Positions 16,492 through 25,312 are shown, numbered from the stretch's first letter. The stretch is DNA of 64,000 nt from Crossiella cryophila (GCF_014204915.1 NZ_JACHMH010000001.1:5977501-6041500); one strand, 5' to 3'. Numbers and translations are program-made. Notes: generated by a model from the letters alone, not told the origin.

Positions 16492-16579
16492 CGCCCACTC
16501 CTTCATCCCGGTTGCTGCCGGGAAAGTTAGCGTACGACCGTCCTCTAAATCAATAGCGAACGCACGTACACTATCTTCG

Positions 16580-16628
16580 TCGCGGGTCGCGGGTCGCGGG
16601 TCGCGGGTCGCGGGTCGCGGGTCGCGGG
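16580..16628. repeat. Heptamer tandem array, TCGCGGG x 7
   Basis: Seven perfect copies of the 7-bp unit, 49 bp in total, lie about 90 bp upstream of the MBL-fold gene and just before a broken TetR gene. Copy-number change would alter promoter spacing rather than a reading frame. A second, unrelated-sequence heptamer array with the same copy number is at 27313-27361. Confidence 0.95.
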
Positions 16629-16684
16629 TCGCCGCGGCGCTCGGCGGCCGCGGCGCAGGCCACCCGGGGCCGGGTCCTCGGTCG

Positions 16685-17106
16685 GGCCGCTGATATGGCC
16701 TCCGCGGGAGGACTCGACGGCATCGCCATCGGGCGGCCCGCCGAGGAACTGGAGCTGGGCAAGTCCGGGGTGCACAAGCATTTCGGCACCAAGGAGACGC
16801 TGCAGGTTTCCACCCCAGACACGGCGTTCGTGGGCTTCTGGCATCGGGTGGTCGAGCCCACGCTGACCGAGCTTCCGGGCCGTCGGGCCGCTGGGCAGTC
16901 GAGCCGCCGGGGCTGCAAGCTGCCAGGTCTGCGAGCCTCCGCGGCTGCGGCGGCTGCGCGCGGTGCGTGAGAAGTCGATGGGCTACCTGGAGGCGCCATC
17001 GCTGCCCGGAGGTTGCCTGATGACCGCGGCGCTCAACGAGTACAACGGCCGCCCCGGTCAGGCCCGCAACGCGGACAGCCGGTGCGATCAATCGCCACTA
17101 ACCTGA
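16685..17106 (+). pseudogene. Broken TetR-family regulator
   Basis: Two pieces of one TetR protein lie in different frames. The first (from about 16685, ATG at 16695) encodes MASAGGLDGIAIG, then GKSGVHKHFGTKETLQ, the helix-turn-helix, and FWHRVVEPTLTELPG. The second piece (about 16944-17106) is shifted by one frame and encodes LRRLRAVREKSMGYLEAP, SLPGGCLMTAALNEYNGRPG and then a stop. A junk stretch of about 60 bp lies between them. This order matches TetR proteins whose ligand domain has a PGGC-AA motif. It is divergent from the MBL-fold gene, which it may once have controlled. It is non-functional as read. Confidence 0.75.
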
Positions 17107-17398
17107 CACACCCGCAACGCGCGCCCGCAACGACGACGGCCGGGGCAGTGGCGCGCTGATCACCGGGGCCAGCCTGATCCCGCGAGTCGGCCGACGTCCA
17201 GCGGCCGCTGCACGCCGATGGCGCTTGCCGGGCTCACCGCCCCCTGCCACCGCACGCTCCGCGCGCGAGTCCTATCCCGGGCGACTGCCACAGCTGCCAC
17301 CGGCCAGCTCGCCACCCTGGGGGAGTCCAGCCTTGTGGGTCCCAGGCCGGGGGAGTCGCTGTGCCTGCTGCGTGCCTCATGCCGTGTCCGTGGCCCGT

Positions 17399-17500
17399 GC
17401 CGGGTCCGCCGCCGCCACCGTTCCTCTGCGGAACGCAAAAACCCCGGTTTTGGTTGCCTTGACGTCTGGATCTTGTCGCCTGATCGGGTGAGGACCGGCT
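17399..17500 (-). repeat. Dispersed structured repeat, copy A
   Basis: Read on the minus strand this contains CACCCGATCAGGCG, then AAGATCCAGACG, GGCAACCAAAACC, GGGGTTTTTGCGTTCCGC and AGAGGAACGGTGGCGGCGG. Two nested stems are visible: AAAACC with GGTTTT, and CGTTCC with GGAACG. Other copies are at 25706, 54034 and 62655. Confidence 0.75.
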
Positions 17501-17822
17501 CGGCTGGTCTTGCTGGGGGAGTGTGCGTTCGTCAGGTAAGTGCTGGTCAGTGCACCTACTATACCGCATTCCTGCCCTCTCGATTCCTGGCTGTGCATCG
17601 CCGCCAGCCGACAAACCGGCGCTGGCTTGTGTTCGGGAACAGACAGGTCCTGGCGGACGTCACCAACAAAAGGTCATCTCCTCCGATAATTTCAGTGACA
17701 ATCGAAATTAATCCACCTCAACCTAAAATCAGACCCACCCCCGCCCAGACCAACCCCAGGCCCGCCTCGACCTGGTGAAGCTGACAACGCTGGGGCAAAG
17801 CAGGAAGCCGAGAATCCCGAGG

Positions 17823-17863
17823 ACCGCAGGAGCAAGCAACCAAACCGCAGGAGCAAGCAACCA
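17823..17863 (+). repeat. Two direct copies of a 21-bp unit
   Basis: ACCGCAGGAGCAAGCAACCA occurs at 17823 and again at 17844, upstream of the broken nucleotidyltransferase gene. It has no known role. Confidence 0.8.
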
Positions 17864-17981
17864 AGCAGCCCAGGCGATCAAGCACCCCAAACGGCCAAGC
17901 AGCCCAGCGACCACGAACCCAAGCCGCCGCGAAGGTGAAAGGTCACCAACCAAAGCCCAAGAAGCCAAGAAGTGCACCCGC

Positions 17982-18475
17982 ATGCCCGCGCAAGCCCAAC
18001 TCAAGCTGATCAAGGAGGTCCTCCGCCTAGCCGCCACCGCCGACATCGAATACGCCTACGCAGCGGCCAGGCAATGGACTTCGCGCTGGGCCGCATCACC
18101 CGACCTCACCTGGACGCCGACTTCCTCGCCTGGACCGAGGACGCCGTCCACCTCTCAGACACCCTGCGCCGCAACGGATTCACCCCAACCCCCGGCCCGC
18201 CCCGGAACAACAGCTCAACTTCGTCAAACACGACGAAGACCTCAGCTTCGCCCTACTCGCCCTGGACCCCACCGGCCCCCGACCGTCGCAGGTGGACCGT
18301 GGGCTGGCGCGCCGTGATCGAAAGGTGTTGTCGCGCAACAAGTTGGCCGGATCGGCGAGCGGACAGCGCCGATCATCTCGACAGCGCGGATGCTGCCGAG
18401 CTGGGTTCCGGGTCGGGCCCGGCGGGAGAAGGACCTCCTGGACCTAACTCCGCTGGAGGCGGCGCAGGGCGAGGT
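17982..18475 (+). pseudogene. Broken aminoglycoside nucleotidyltransferase-like gene
   Basis: Pieces of one protein are spread over three frames. MPAQAQLKLIKEVLRLAATA begins at ATG 17982; AMDFALGRITRPHLDADFLA with WTEDAVHLSDTLRRNGF follows from about 18071; EQQLNFVKHDEDLSFALLAL follows from 18205; and a tail (WVPGRARREKDLLDLTPLEA) appears near 18402-18461. The order matches actinobacterial ANT(2'')/AadB-like adenylyltransferases, whose GGWAMD motif is replaced here at the first frameshift. At least two frameshifts and changes in the middle make it non-functional. The 3' end overlaps the end of the opposite-strand DUF3817-like gene. Confidence 0.7.
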
Positions 18476-18686
18476 AGCCGCCGATGGCGGGGATGAAGGC
18501 GAGTAGGCGGGTTCGGGGTGGGGTGTTCTCGCGGAGCAGGCAGGCGGCGATGACCAGCAGATAGGCCGTTCCGTGCAGTGGGCCGGTCAGGGCGCTGACG
18601 GGGCGCCAGTGCACGGTGACCAGGTTGAGCAGCAGGACGGCGACGGTGATCATCTCGGCCAGGGCGGCGTAGCGCAGCAGGCGCAT
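18444..18686 (-). CDS. Small membrane protein, DUF3817-like
   Basis: An 80-aa protein with about three hydrophobic helices (LRYAALAEMITVAVLLLNL, then LTGPLHGTAYLLVIAACLL, then TRLLAFIPAIGGYLALRR). The pattern HGTAYL between helices is typical of the DUF3817 membrane family. The ATG lies one base after the stop of the upstream membrane protein, so the pair is an operon. Function unknown. The 3' end reaches into the broken nucleotidyltransferase remnant on the other strand. Confidence 0.75.
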   Translation of the reverse strand: MRLLRYAALAEMITVAVLLLNLVTVHWRPVSALTGPLHGTAYLLVIAACLLRENTPPRTRLLAFIPAIGGYLALRRLQRS

Positions 18687-18687
18687 C

Positions 18688-19152
18688 TCAGGCTCCGGTG
18701 GTGGAGCCGGGGCGGACGATCATCAGGACCACGACCACCGCCCACAGCAGGTTGAACACGCCGGTGCCCATCCGCAGCCGGCTCAGCAGGCCGCGCCACG
18801 GCTGCTCGCCGCCGGCCTGGGGCAGGGCGTTGACCAGGGTGGTCTGCGCGGGCACTACCACCAGCGCGAGCACCGCCGCGGCCAGCGCGGTCAGGAAGAT
18901 CGAGACGATCAGCCAGACGTCGCCGAGCACCTTCATCTGCACCGCGGTGGCCAGGCCGAAGACGGGCACCACGATCCCGGCGACCAGGTAGCCGCGGGTG
19001 ATCCGCCGCAGCAGCAACGTCACCGGCACCGCACCGGCCTCCGCGCGCAGGGCCGCGCCGGCGTAGCGGGGGAACAGGCTGGCGGCGACGGTGACCGGGC
19101 CGATGAGCACGATGGCGGCCAGCACGTGCACGCTGAGCAGGAACTTCGTCAT
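18688..19152 (-). CDS. Integral membrane protein (DUF2269-like)
   Basis: A 154-aa protein with four predicted membrane helices: residues 3-25 (FLLSVHVLAAIVLIGPVTVA), about 50-75, about 80-105 and about 130-150. The histidine in the first helix and the overall layout resemble DUF2269-type membrane proteins, but this is a weak match. The start (MTKFLL) is preferred over longer open frames because membrane topology begins there. It sits 4 bp downstream of the DJ-1 gene and 1 bp before the DUF3817-like gene, so the three form one minus-strand operon. Confidence 0.7.
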   Translation of the reverse strand: MTKFLLSVHVLAAIVLIGPVTVAASLFPRYAGAALRAEAGAVPVTLLLRRITRGYLVAGIVVPVFGLATAVQMKVLGDVWLIVSIFLTALAAAVLALVVVPAQTTLVNALPQAGGEQPWRGLLSRLRMGTGVFNLLWAVVVVLMIVRPGSTTGA

Positions 19153-19156
19153 CGGC

Positions 19157-19792
19157 TCAGCCCGCCAGGGCTGCGTTGGCCCGCCATACCACGCCACGGC
19201 GTTCGTGCTCGAACAACGTTTCCACGGCGATCGCCGTTTCCGCGCCGTGGAAACGCTCGACCAGGTGGAGCGCGAGGTCCAGGCCGGAGGTGACGCCACC
19301 GGCGGTGACCAGGTCGCCGTCGTCGACCACTCGGGCGGGGATCGCGGTGGCGCCGAAGTCGGCGAGGCGGGCCATGCCGCTGCGGTGGGTCACCGCGGGG
19401 CGGTGGGCGAGCAGGCCCGCCGCGCCCAGGAGCAGGGAGCCGCCGCAGACGGAGGCGAGCACGGTGTCCGGCCGGGCGGCGAAGGTGTGCAGTGCCTGGT
19501 GCAGTTCGGGGGTGAGGGCGGCGATGAGGCGCTGGGTGATCTCGGCGGCGTCGGCGGCCATGGAGCCCGCGGTGCCGGGCACGATCAGCAGGTCGGCGCG
19601 GTCGGGGTCCAGTGCCGCTTGGGCGTGCAGGGTGACGCCGGTTCCGCTGAGCACCGGCCGGGCCGTGCCGACGGTGACCAGTTCGGCGGTGAGCGGGCCG
19701 GGCGCGTACTGGCTCGCGGCGGCGAAGACCTCGTGCGGGCCGAGCGCGTCGAGTGGGTCGACGCCGTCGAACAGGACGATCTGGACGAGCAT
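19157..19792 (-). CDS. DJ-1/PfpI-family protein
   Basis: A 211-aa class I glutamine-amidotransferase-like protein. The start (MLVQIVLFDGVDPLDALGP) has a GAAAGGA site. The nucleophile elbow is ASVCGGSLLLG near residue 105, with the conserved Cys, followed by a histidine motif THRSGMARL and the late GGVTSGLDLALHL. This is the stand-alone version of the domain found at the N-terminus of GlxA regulators. One such regulator lies divergently 132 bp away, so it may control this operon. Members of the family include isonitrile hydratases, but the substrate here is unknown. Confidence 0.85.
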   Translation of the reverse strand: MLVQIVLFDGVDPLDALGPHEVFAAASQYAPGPLTAELVTVGTARPVLSGTGVTLHAQAALDPDRADLLIVPGTAGSMAADAAEITQRLIAALTPELHQALHTFAARPDTVLASVCGGSLLLGAAGLLAHRPAVTHRSGMARLADFGATAIPARVVDDGDLVTAGGVTSGLDLALHLVERFHGAETAIAVETLFEHERRGVVWRANAALAG

Positions 19793-19924
19793 GGTGATCC
19801 TTTCCCCTCTGGGTTGGTGACCACCTTGGCCTGTGCCGGGCCAGGAGAGGAGTGGCTGGAAAGCCAATAAACACCGAGTTTCAGCCACCTCGCTGAGCTG
19901 CGGTGATGGGTAGGGTGGGGCCTT

Positions 19925-20869
19925 ATGCGGGTGGTGGCCATTGTGGCGTTGAACGATGTGGTGCCCTCAGATCTGGCCATTCCGTGCGAGGTGTTCGAGC
20001 GGACCCGGCTGCCCGACGGGCACCCGGCCTACCAGGTGCGGGTGTGCTCGGCCGGTGGTGTGGTGGACGCCGGGTTGTTCGAGTTGCGCACCCGCTGGGA
20101 CCTGAGCGGACTGGCCGGTGCGGACACCGTGATAGTTCCCGGCGTCCGCGATGTCACCGTTCCGGCTGATCCCGCGGTGCTGGCCGCCCTGCGCGTGGCC
20201 GCGGCGGCCGGGGTGCGCATCGCCTCGGTCTGTTCGGGGGCGTTCGTGCTGGCCGAGGCCGGTTTGCTGGACGGGGCGCGGGCCACAACGCACTGGCTGG
20301 GCGCGGCCGCGCTGGCGGCCCGCTATCCCTCGATCGAGGTCGATCCGGATGTGCTTTTTGTGGACAACGGGCAGATCCTGACCTCCGCGGGCGCGGCGGC
20401 CGGTATGGACCTGTGCCTGCACATGGTGCGCAAGGATCACGGCGCCGCGGTGGCCGCCGACATCGCCAGGGTCTCGGTGATGCCGCTGGAGCGCGCGGGC
20501 GGGCAGGCCCAGTTCATCGCGCACTCCGACCCGGCCCCCGACGGTGGTTCGCTGCAACCGTTGCTGGTGTGGCTGGCGGAGAACCTGGAACGGCGGCTGA
20601 GCCTGGTCGAGCTGGCGCGGCAGGCCCGGTTGAGCACCCGGACACTGAGCCGCCGCTTCCGCGAGCAGACCGGCACCACCCCGTTGCAGTGGATCACGCG
20701 GGAGCGGTTGCGGCGGGCCCAGCACCTCCTGGAGACCACCGGGCATTCGGTGGACCGGATCGCCGCACAGGTCGGTTTCGGTTCACCGACGGCGTTCCGG
20801 GACCGGTTCCGGCTGCTGGTCGGGGTGTCCCCGGCTAGCTATCGGCGGTCGTTCCGTTCGCCGGAGTGA
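19925..20869 (+). CDS. GlxA-family AraC-type regulator with DJ-1 domain
   Basis: A 314-aa regulator. Residues 1-180 are a DJ-1/PfpI domain (VCSGAFVLAEAGLLDG near 100, with Cys; ITSAGAAAGMDLCLHMV-like motif near 160). Residues 215-314 are a double helix-turn-helix AraC domain (LSLVELARQARLSTRTLSRR, then TTPLQWITRERLRRA). A TAGGGT element lies 8 nt before the ATG, which fits a leaderless mRNA. It is divergent from the DJ-1/membrane-protein operon and is its probable regulator. Its last 35 bp overlap the end of the opposite FAD-oxidoreductase gene. Confidence 0.9.
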   Translation: MRVVAIVALNDVVPSDLAIPCEVFERTRLPDGHPAYQVRVCSAGGVVDAGLFELRTRWDLSGLAGADTVIVPGVRDVTVPADPAVLAALRVAAAAGVRIASVCSGAFVLAEAGLLDGARATTHWLGAAALAARYPSIEVDPDVLFVDNGQILTSAGAAAGMDLCLHMVRKDHGAAVAADIARVSVMPLERAGGQAQFIAHSDPAPDGGSLQPLLVWLAENLERRLSLVELARQARLSTRTLSRRFREQTGTTPLQWITRERLRRAQHLLETTGHSVDRIAAQVGFGSPTAFRDRFRLLVGVSPASYRRSFRSPE

Positions 20870-22250
20870 GGATCTTGCGCTCCGCCGCGGTCAGCGGCAC
20901 CTCGGGCAGGTAGGCGCCGCGCGGGCCGCGCAGGACCTGCCAGATCATCCGTGGGCTGAACAGCCGCAACGGTGAGGCGAGCAGGGTGAGCACGCGCAGG
21001 TTGGTGCGCAGGATGTCGGGGCGGCCGGGGATGGCGGCCACCATCCGGTCGGCGTAGCGGTAGTTGAGCCGGGCCAGCTTGCCAGGGGCGCGGCCGGTGG
21101 TCGTGGTGTGTGGCAGCCGCAGGTCCTGGGCGGTGGCCAGCCGCCAGGCCGGTTCGGTGACCCTGGCGATGGTGCGCTGGGCGCGGCGGGCCGAGCCGGG
21201 CAGCAGCGGGTGGTGGCGCTGCCAGCGCCGGCGCAGCGCGCGGGCGGCCAGCGCGGCGGTGGCCATGCCGTGGCCGTAGATCGGGTTGAAGGTGGCGTAG
21301 GCGTCGCCGAGCACCAGCAGTCCGTCCGGCCAGAACCGGGCGCGTTCGTAGAAGTGGCGGTGGTTGGCGGTGTTGGCGAAGCCGTGCGGCGGGGTCAGCG
21401 GGGTGGCCGCGGCGACCAGGTCGGCCAGCACCGGATCGGGCAGTCCACGCAGGAACGGCTGGTACTCGGCCTCGGTGGTGGGCGGCGGATCGTGCTTCGG
21501 GCCGACCACGGTGACGATCCAGCGGTCGTTCTCGATCGGGGAGAGCATCCCGGCCACCGCGGGGCGGTTGGAGTGCGGGTCGGACTGCACGACCAGCAGC
21601 GGGAATCCGGCCGGGGTGCCGGGTGGGGCCTGGTAGACGCGGGTGGAGTAGCGGATGCCGGAGTCGATGTGCTCGCGGTGCACGGTCGGCATCTTGAACT
21701 CGGCCAGCCACTCGTGGGTGTGCGAGGAGCGGCCGGTGGCGTCCACGACCAGGTCGGCGGTGAGGCGGCGGGTGTCGGTGGCGCCGCGGTCGCGCAGCCG
21801 GACGCCGCTGACCCGGCGGCGATCACCGAGCAGACCGACCACTGTGGCCGGTGCGGCCACGGTGATGCGGGGGTGGGCGAGGACCCGGCGGCGGACCACC
21901 CAGTCGGTGAGCGCGCGGCTGGCGCTGAGCACGCCTGCCTCCGGGGACAGGCGTTCGCGCCAGCCGGCGGGGGTGCGCATGAGGATGGTGGTGGGGTGGT
22001 TCAGGCGTTGCGCGCCGAGTCCGGTGAGTTCCTCGACGATGCCCGGCAGCAGGTCCTCCAGGGCGGTGTAGCCGCCCTCGACGAAGACGTGCGTGTGCCG
22101 GGCCTGCGGGGTGCCCTTGCGGTGTTCGGGGCCCTCGGGCAGCTCGTCGCGGTCGATGATGGTGACCGTGTCGACGTGCTCGGCGAGCACGTGCGCGGCG
22201 AGCATCCCGGCGAGTCCGCCCCCGAGGACGACGGCGTGTTGAGTGGGCAC
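20835..22250 (-). CDS. FAD-dependent oxidoreductase (geranylgeranyl-reductase/hydroxylase-like)
   Basis: A 471-aa flavoprotein. The dinucleotide-binding motif VVLGGGLAGMLAAHVLAEH starts at residue 7, a second conserved stretch is LVVDATGRSSHTHEWL near 165, and the third FAD motif is LLVLGDAYATFNPIYGHGM near 315. This arrangement is that of class A monooxygenase/halogenase-like proteins whose DATGR and GDA motifs bind FAD. It is divergent from a glycosyltransferase gene with only 49 bp between the starts, so the pair may tailor one metabolite. The 3' end overlaps the convergent AraC gene by 35 bp. Confidence 0.82.
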   Translation of the reverse strand: MPTQHAVVLGGGLAGMLAAHVLAEHVDTVTIIDRDELPEGPEHRKGTPQARHTHVFVEGGYTALEDLLPGIVEELTGLGAQRLNHPTTILMRTPAGWRERLSPEAGVLSASRALTDWVVRRRVLAHPRITVAAPATVVGLLGDRRRVSGVRLRDRGATDTRRLTADLVVDATGRSSHTHEWLAEFKMPTVHREHIDSGIRYSTRVYQAPPGTPAGFPLLVVQSDPHSNRPAVAGMLSPIENDRWIVTVVGPKHDPPPTTEAEYQPFLRGLPDPVLADLVAAATPLTPPHGFANTANHRHFYERARFWPDGLLVLGDAYATFNPIYGHGMATAALAARALRRRWQRHHPLLPGSARRAQRTIARVTEPAWRLATAQDLRLPHTTTTGRAPGKLARLNYRYADRMVAAIPGRPDILRTNLRVLTLLASPLRLFSPRMIWQVLRGPRGAYLPEVPLTAAERKILTPANGTTADS

Positions 22251-22285
22251 TCACCCATCCTGCCACCAGTGGTGGACGGACCGAT

Positions 22286-22291
22286 TACGGT
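22286..22291 (+). promoter_or_regulatory. -10 element TACGGT of glycosyltransferase gene
   Basis: TACGGT lies 8 nt before the GTG at 22300 and there is no ribosome site, which supports a leaderless start at that GTG rather than at longer open frames. Confidence 0.5.
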
Positions 22292-22299
22292 CGGTTGGT

Positions 22300-23442
22300 G
22301 TGATCGATGTGATGTTCGTGCCGTACTCCGCCCACGGCCATGTGAACCCGCTGCTGCCGGTGTTGCGGGAGCTGGTGGCCCGCGGCGCGCGGGTGCGGGT
22401 GCTGGTCGGCCCGGCCTTCGCCGAGGCGGTCGCCGCCACCGGCGCGGAGGTCCTCGCGGTGCCGGTGGGGTTCGACACCTGGGTGCCGGACCGCTTCCGC
22501 TGGGCCGAGTTGCCGCGGATCGGGCGGGCGGTGAGCACCCGGCTGCGTTCGGACCAGGCGAGCAAAGCGTTGCTGCGTAACGTGATCCGCGCGGATCGGC
22601 CGGGTCTGGTGGTGTGGGATGTGATGGGTGGCTGGGCGGGGAGGATCGCGCGGTCGGCCGGGGTGCCCTCGATGGTGTGGAGCACGACGTACGCGGTCAA
22701 CGACGCGGTGCTGGCCGAGACCGCCCGCCACCGCTACGGCGATCTGGCGGCCGCGCTCGCCGGGCGGGTCGGGCTGAGCCGGTTGCACCCCTCGGGCCGG
22801 GGCGTGGATCCGGTGCTGGTGACCACGTTGCCGGAGTTGCAGCCGGAACGGGCGAGTTTCCCGCCGCGCTTCCACTTCGTCGGCCCGCTGCTGCGCGAGC
22901 CGGATCGTGGGCCGGATCCGTTGCCGTGGCGGGAGATCGAGGATCGGCCGGTGGTGCTGGTGTCGCCGGGGACGGTGTTCGCGCGCGGCCCGGAGTTCTT
23001 CCGCGCGGCCGCCGATGCCTTCGCCGACACCGACTGGCTGGTGCTGCTGGCCACCGGCGCGACCGATCCGGGTGAGCTGGGCTGGTTGCCGGACAACGTG
23101 ATCGCCCGCCGCCGCCTGCCGCAGCGGGCGGTGCTGGCGCACGCCGAGGTGTTCGTGACCCATGCCGGGATGAACTCGGTGCTGGAGTCCCTGGCGGCGG
23201 GGGTGCCGATGGTGGTGACGCCGAGGGCGGGGGATCAGAAGGGGACGGCGCGGCGCCTGGTGGAGCTGGGGGTGGCGGTTCCGGTGGCCGCGCCGGTGCG
23301 GGCGGCGGGGTTGTACCGGGCGGTGACGCGGGTGGCCGGGGATGCCGGGATGCGGTCGCGGGCGGCGGGGTTGCGGGAGCGGATCGTGGGGGAGGGGGCG
23401 GTGGCGCGGGTGGCGGAACTGGTCGCTGACCGGGTGTGCTGA
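22300..23442 (+). CDS. MGT-type glycosyltransferase (GT1)
   Basis: A 380-aa UDP-sugar-type glycosyltransferase with two Rossmann halves. The N-terminus VIDVMFVPYSAHGHVNPLLP is the acceptor-side start, with the conserved His in GHVNP. The donor-side signature is around THAGMNSVLESLAAGVPMVV (about 287-306), followed by GDQKGTARRL. This is typical of enzymes glycosylating macrolides and other small molecules. The GTG start is chosen from a -10-like element at leaderless distance. It is divergent from the FAD oxidoreductase. A STAND ATPase gene follows 58 bp later on the same strand. Confidence 0.88.
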   Translation: MIDVMFVPYSAHGHVNPLLPVLRELVARGARVRVLVGPAFAEAVAATGAEVLAVPVGFDTWVPDRFRWAELPRIGRAVSTRLRSDQASKALLRNVIRADRPGLVVWDVMGGWAGRIARSAGVPSMVWSTTYAVNDAVLAETARHRYGDLAAALAGRVGLSRLHPSGRGVDPVLVTTLPELQPERASFPPRFHFVGPLLREPDRGPDPLPWREIEDRPVVLVSPGTVFARGPEFFRAAADAFADTDWLVLLATGATDPGELGWLPDNVIARRRLPQRAVLAHAEVFVTHAGMNSVLESLAAGVPMVVTPRAGDQKGTARRLVELGVAVPVAAPVRAAGLYRAVTRVAGDAGMRSRAAGLRERIVGEGAVARVAELVADRVC

Positions 23443-23500
23443 TGCGGTCGCGCACCGCGATCGAGGGCCGGTAGGGTCGGGCGGTAGGGGGTGCTTGGCG

Positions 23501-25312
23501 ATGATCGCGTTTCACAACCGGCTTGACGAGCTGGACCAGGTACGGGCGTGGCTGACCGGGTCGCGGCGGTGGGTGGCGCTGACCGGTCCGGCCGGTATCG
23601 GCAAGTCGGTGCTGCAGGCGGAACTCGCCTACCGGCTGGGTGAGGACTTCGATCGGGTGTTGTTCGGCTCTTTCGAGGGAGACGTGCCGCCCGCTGACGT
23701 CTACGCCGAGTTGCTGCGGCAGCTGGGAGTGGCCGAGGACGACATCCCGGTGGGTGATCCGGCGCGGATCGCGCTCATCCGCCGCGAGTGCGCGGGGTCG
23801 CGGGTGCTGGTGGTGCTGGACGACGTGCGTGTCGCGGGTCAGTTCACCGGATTGTTGCCCGCGCTCAAGGGATGCGCGGTGCTGCTGTCCTGTCGGCAGA
23901 AGCTGGAGGCGTTGGCCTTCCACGGTTTCGCCGAGTTGCGGCTGGCCGAGTTCAGCGAGGACGCCGCGGTGGAGATGGTCAGTTCGATGATCGAACGGGC
24001 CGGGGAACCCGCCGAGGTGCGCGAGCTGGTCGAGGTGTGCGGCAGGCTGCCGCTGGCCCTGCGCGCGGCAGCGGCCTACCTGCACGCCTGGTCGGAAGTG
24101 CCGCTGCGGGAGTACATCGCGCGGATCCGGCGGGACGGCGCGGGCGGTCTGGAGGTGGACGGGGAGAAGCCGGTCGAGGCGATCCTGCGCGTCACCTTCA
24201 CCGAGTTGTCCCCGGCGGCCGCGGATGCCTGCCGTCTGCTCGCGTTCCTGCCCGGCACCCGGTTCGGCCTGTTCACCGTGACCGAGTTGCTGGGACTGGA
24301 GGAGGCGGCCCGGGACGCGGTGCTGCGGGAGCTGGAACGGGCGTTCGTGCTCCAGCGGGAGCAGACCCGGTTCTCCTGGCACCGGCTGACCGCCCAGTAC
24401 GCCGAGTCGGTGGCGCGGGCCTACCTGGTCGAGCTGCCCGCGGAGATCGTGCGGATCCAGACCGGCATCGTCGAAGGGCACGCCCGCCGGACGATCGCGC
24501 TGGCCAAGGCGCTCTACTCGCAGCGGGAGCTGGAGGGGCCGCTCGCCGTGGAGATCCCGGCGGCCGAGGTCACCGCCGAGGTCGCGCGGCGGGAGTTGGA
24601 CGCGGACGCGGTGACCCTGCGCGAGATGCAGGCGCTGGCGCAGCGGCTCGGCCGGGGTGAGCTGATCTGGCAGGTCAGCCACGCGTTGTGCCGCTGGTAC
24701 TACGACACCAACCGCTATGAGGAACTGGTCGACACCCGCCGGTTCGCGCTGTCGGTGACCGAGGATCCGTTGGCGCGCATGGTGTTGCTCAACGAACTGG
24801 GCCACGGCTACGAAGGTCTGGGCCGCCCAGCCGAGGCCACCGCCGCCTTCGAGGACTCCCTGACCCCGGCCCGCGAACTCCGGCACCCGCGCTACCTGGC
24901 CGCCTGCCTGGAAGGCCTCGGCCTCGCCGCCGAACAGTCCACCCACTACGCCAAGGCCGACGCCCTGCTCGCCGAAGCCGAGGAAACCGCCACGGGCCCC
25001 ACCCGCCCCCGCTCGTTGGCCCTCTACGCCATGCACCGCGGCCGCATCGCCCGCAAAGCAGGCGACCCGCACACCGCCGCCGCCAAACTCGACGAGGCCA
25101 AGTCCCGCTTCGCCGACGCCGACACCGGCAACCTGGCCCGAATCCGCCTGGAACGAGCCCGGGTCCACCGCGCCCTTGGCGAGCGGACCGAGGCGGAAAC
25201 CGCGTACCGGGACGCCCTGGACCAGCTGATCGCCGCCAAGATCCCGGACAAGCAGGAAGAGGCCCAGACTGAACTCGACGACCTGCGCCGAGAACTGGAC
25301 GAACAGCGCTGA
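23501..25312 (+). CDS. STAND/NB-ARC ATPase with TPR repeats
   Basis: A 603-aa signal-transduction ATPase. The P-loop GPAGIGKS is near residue 28, and the Walker B-like LVVLDDV is near 105. A winged-helix region follows to about 310, then TPR-like helical repeats (LNELGHGYEGLGRPAEATAA, LEGLGLAAEQSTHYAKADAL, LERARVHRALGERTEAETAY) run to the end. It resembles the ATPase-TPR part of AfsR/SARP regulators but has no N-terminal DNA-binding domain. The ATG has a TAGGGGGTG site. Such proteins act as switches for secondary metabolism or defence. The target is unknown. Confidence 0.82.
   Translation: MIAFHNRLDELDQVRAWLTGSRRWVALTGPAGIGKSVLQAELAYRLGEDFDRVLFGSFEGDVPPADVYAELLRQLGVAEDDIPVGDPARIALIRRECAGSRVLVVLDDVRVAGQFTGLLPALKGCAVLLSCRQKLEALAFHGFAELRLAEFSEDAAVEMVSSMIERAGEPAEVRELVEVCGRLPLALRAAAAYLHAWSEVPLREYIARIRRDGAGGLEVDGEKPVEAILRVTFTELSPAAADACRLLAFLPGTRFGLFTVTELLGLEEAARDAVLRELERAFVLQREQTRFSWHRLTAQYAESVARAYLVELPAEIVRIQTGIVEGHARRTIALAKALYSQRELEGPLAVEIPAAEVTAEVARRELDADAVTLREMQALAQRLGRGELIWQVSHALCRWYYDTNRYEELVDTRRFALSVTEDPLARMVLLNELGHGYEGLGRPAEATAAFEDSLTPARELRHPRYLAACLEGLGLAAEQSTHYAKADALLAEAEETATGPTRPRSLALYAMHRGRIARKAGDPHTAAAKLDEAKSRFADADTGNLARIRLERARVHRALGERTEAETAYRDALDQLIAAKIPDKQEEAQTELDDLRRELDEQR

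Larger units (their letters stand above)
17107..17981. other. Gene-poor stretch between two pseudogenes
   Basis: I find no supported gene in these 875 bp. The stretch contains copy A of the dispersed repeat (17399-17460 plus flank), an AT-richer part around 17640-17730, a stem-loop-like GCCAGC...GCTGGC near 17603-17626, and two direct copies of a 21-bp unit at 17823-17863. Open frames here are low-complexity and change frame without family similarity. Confidence 0.6.
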
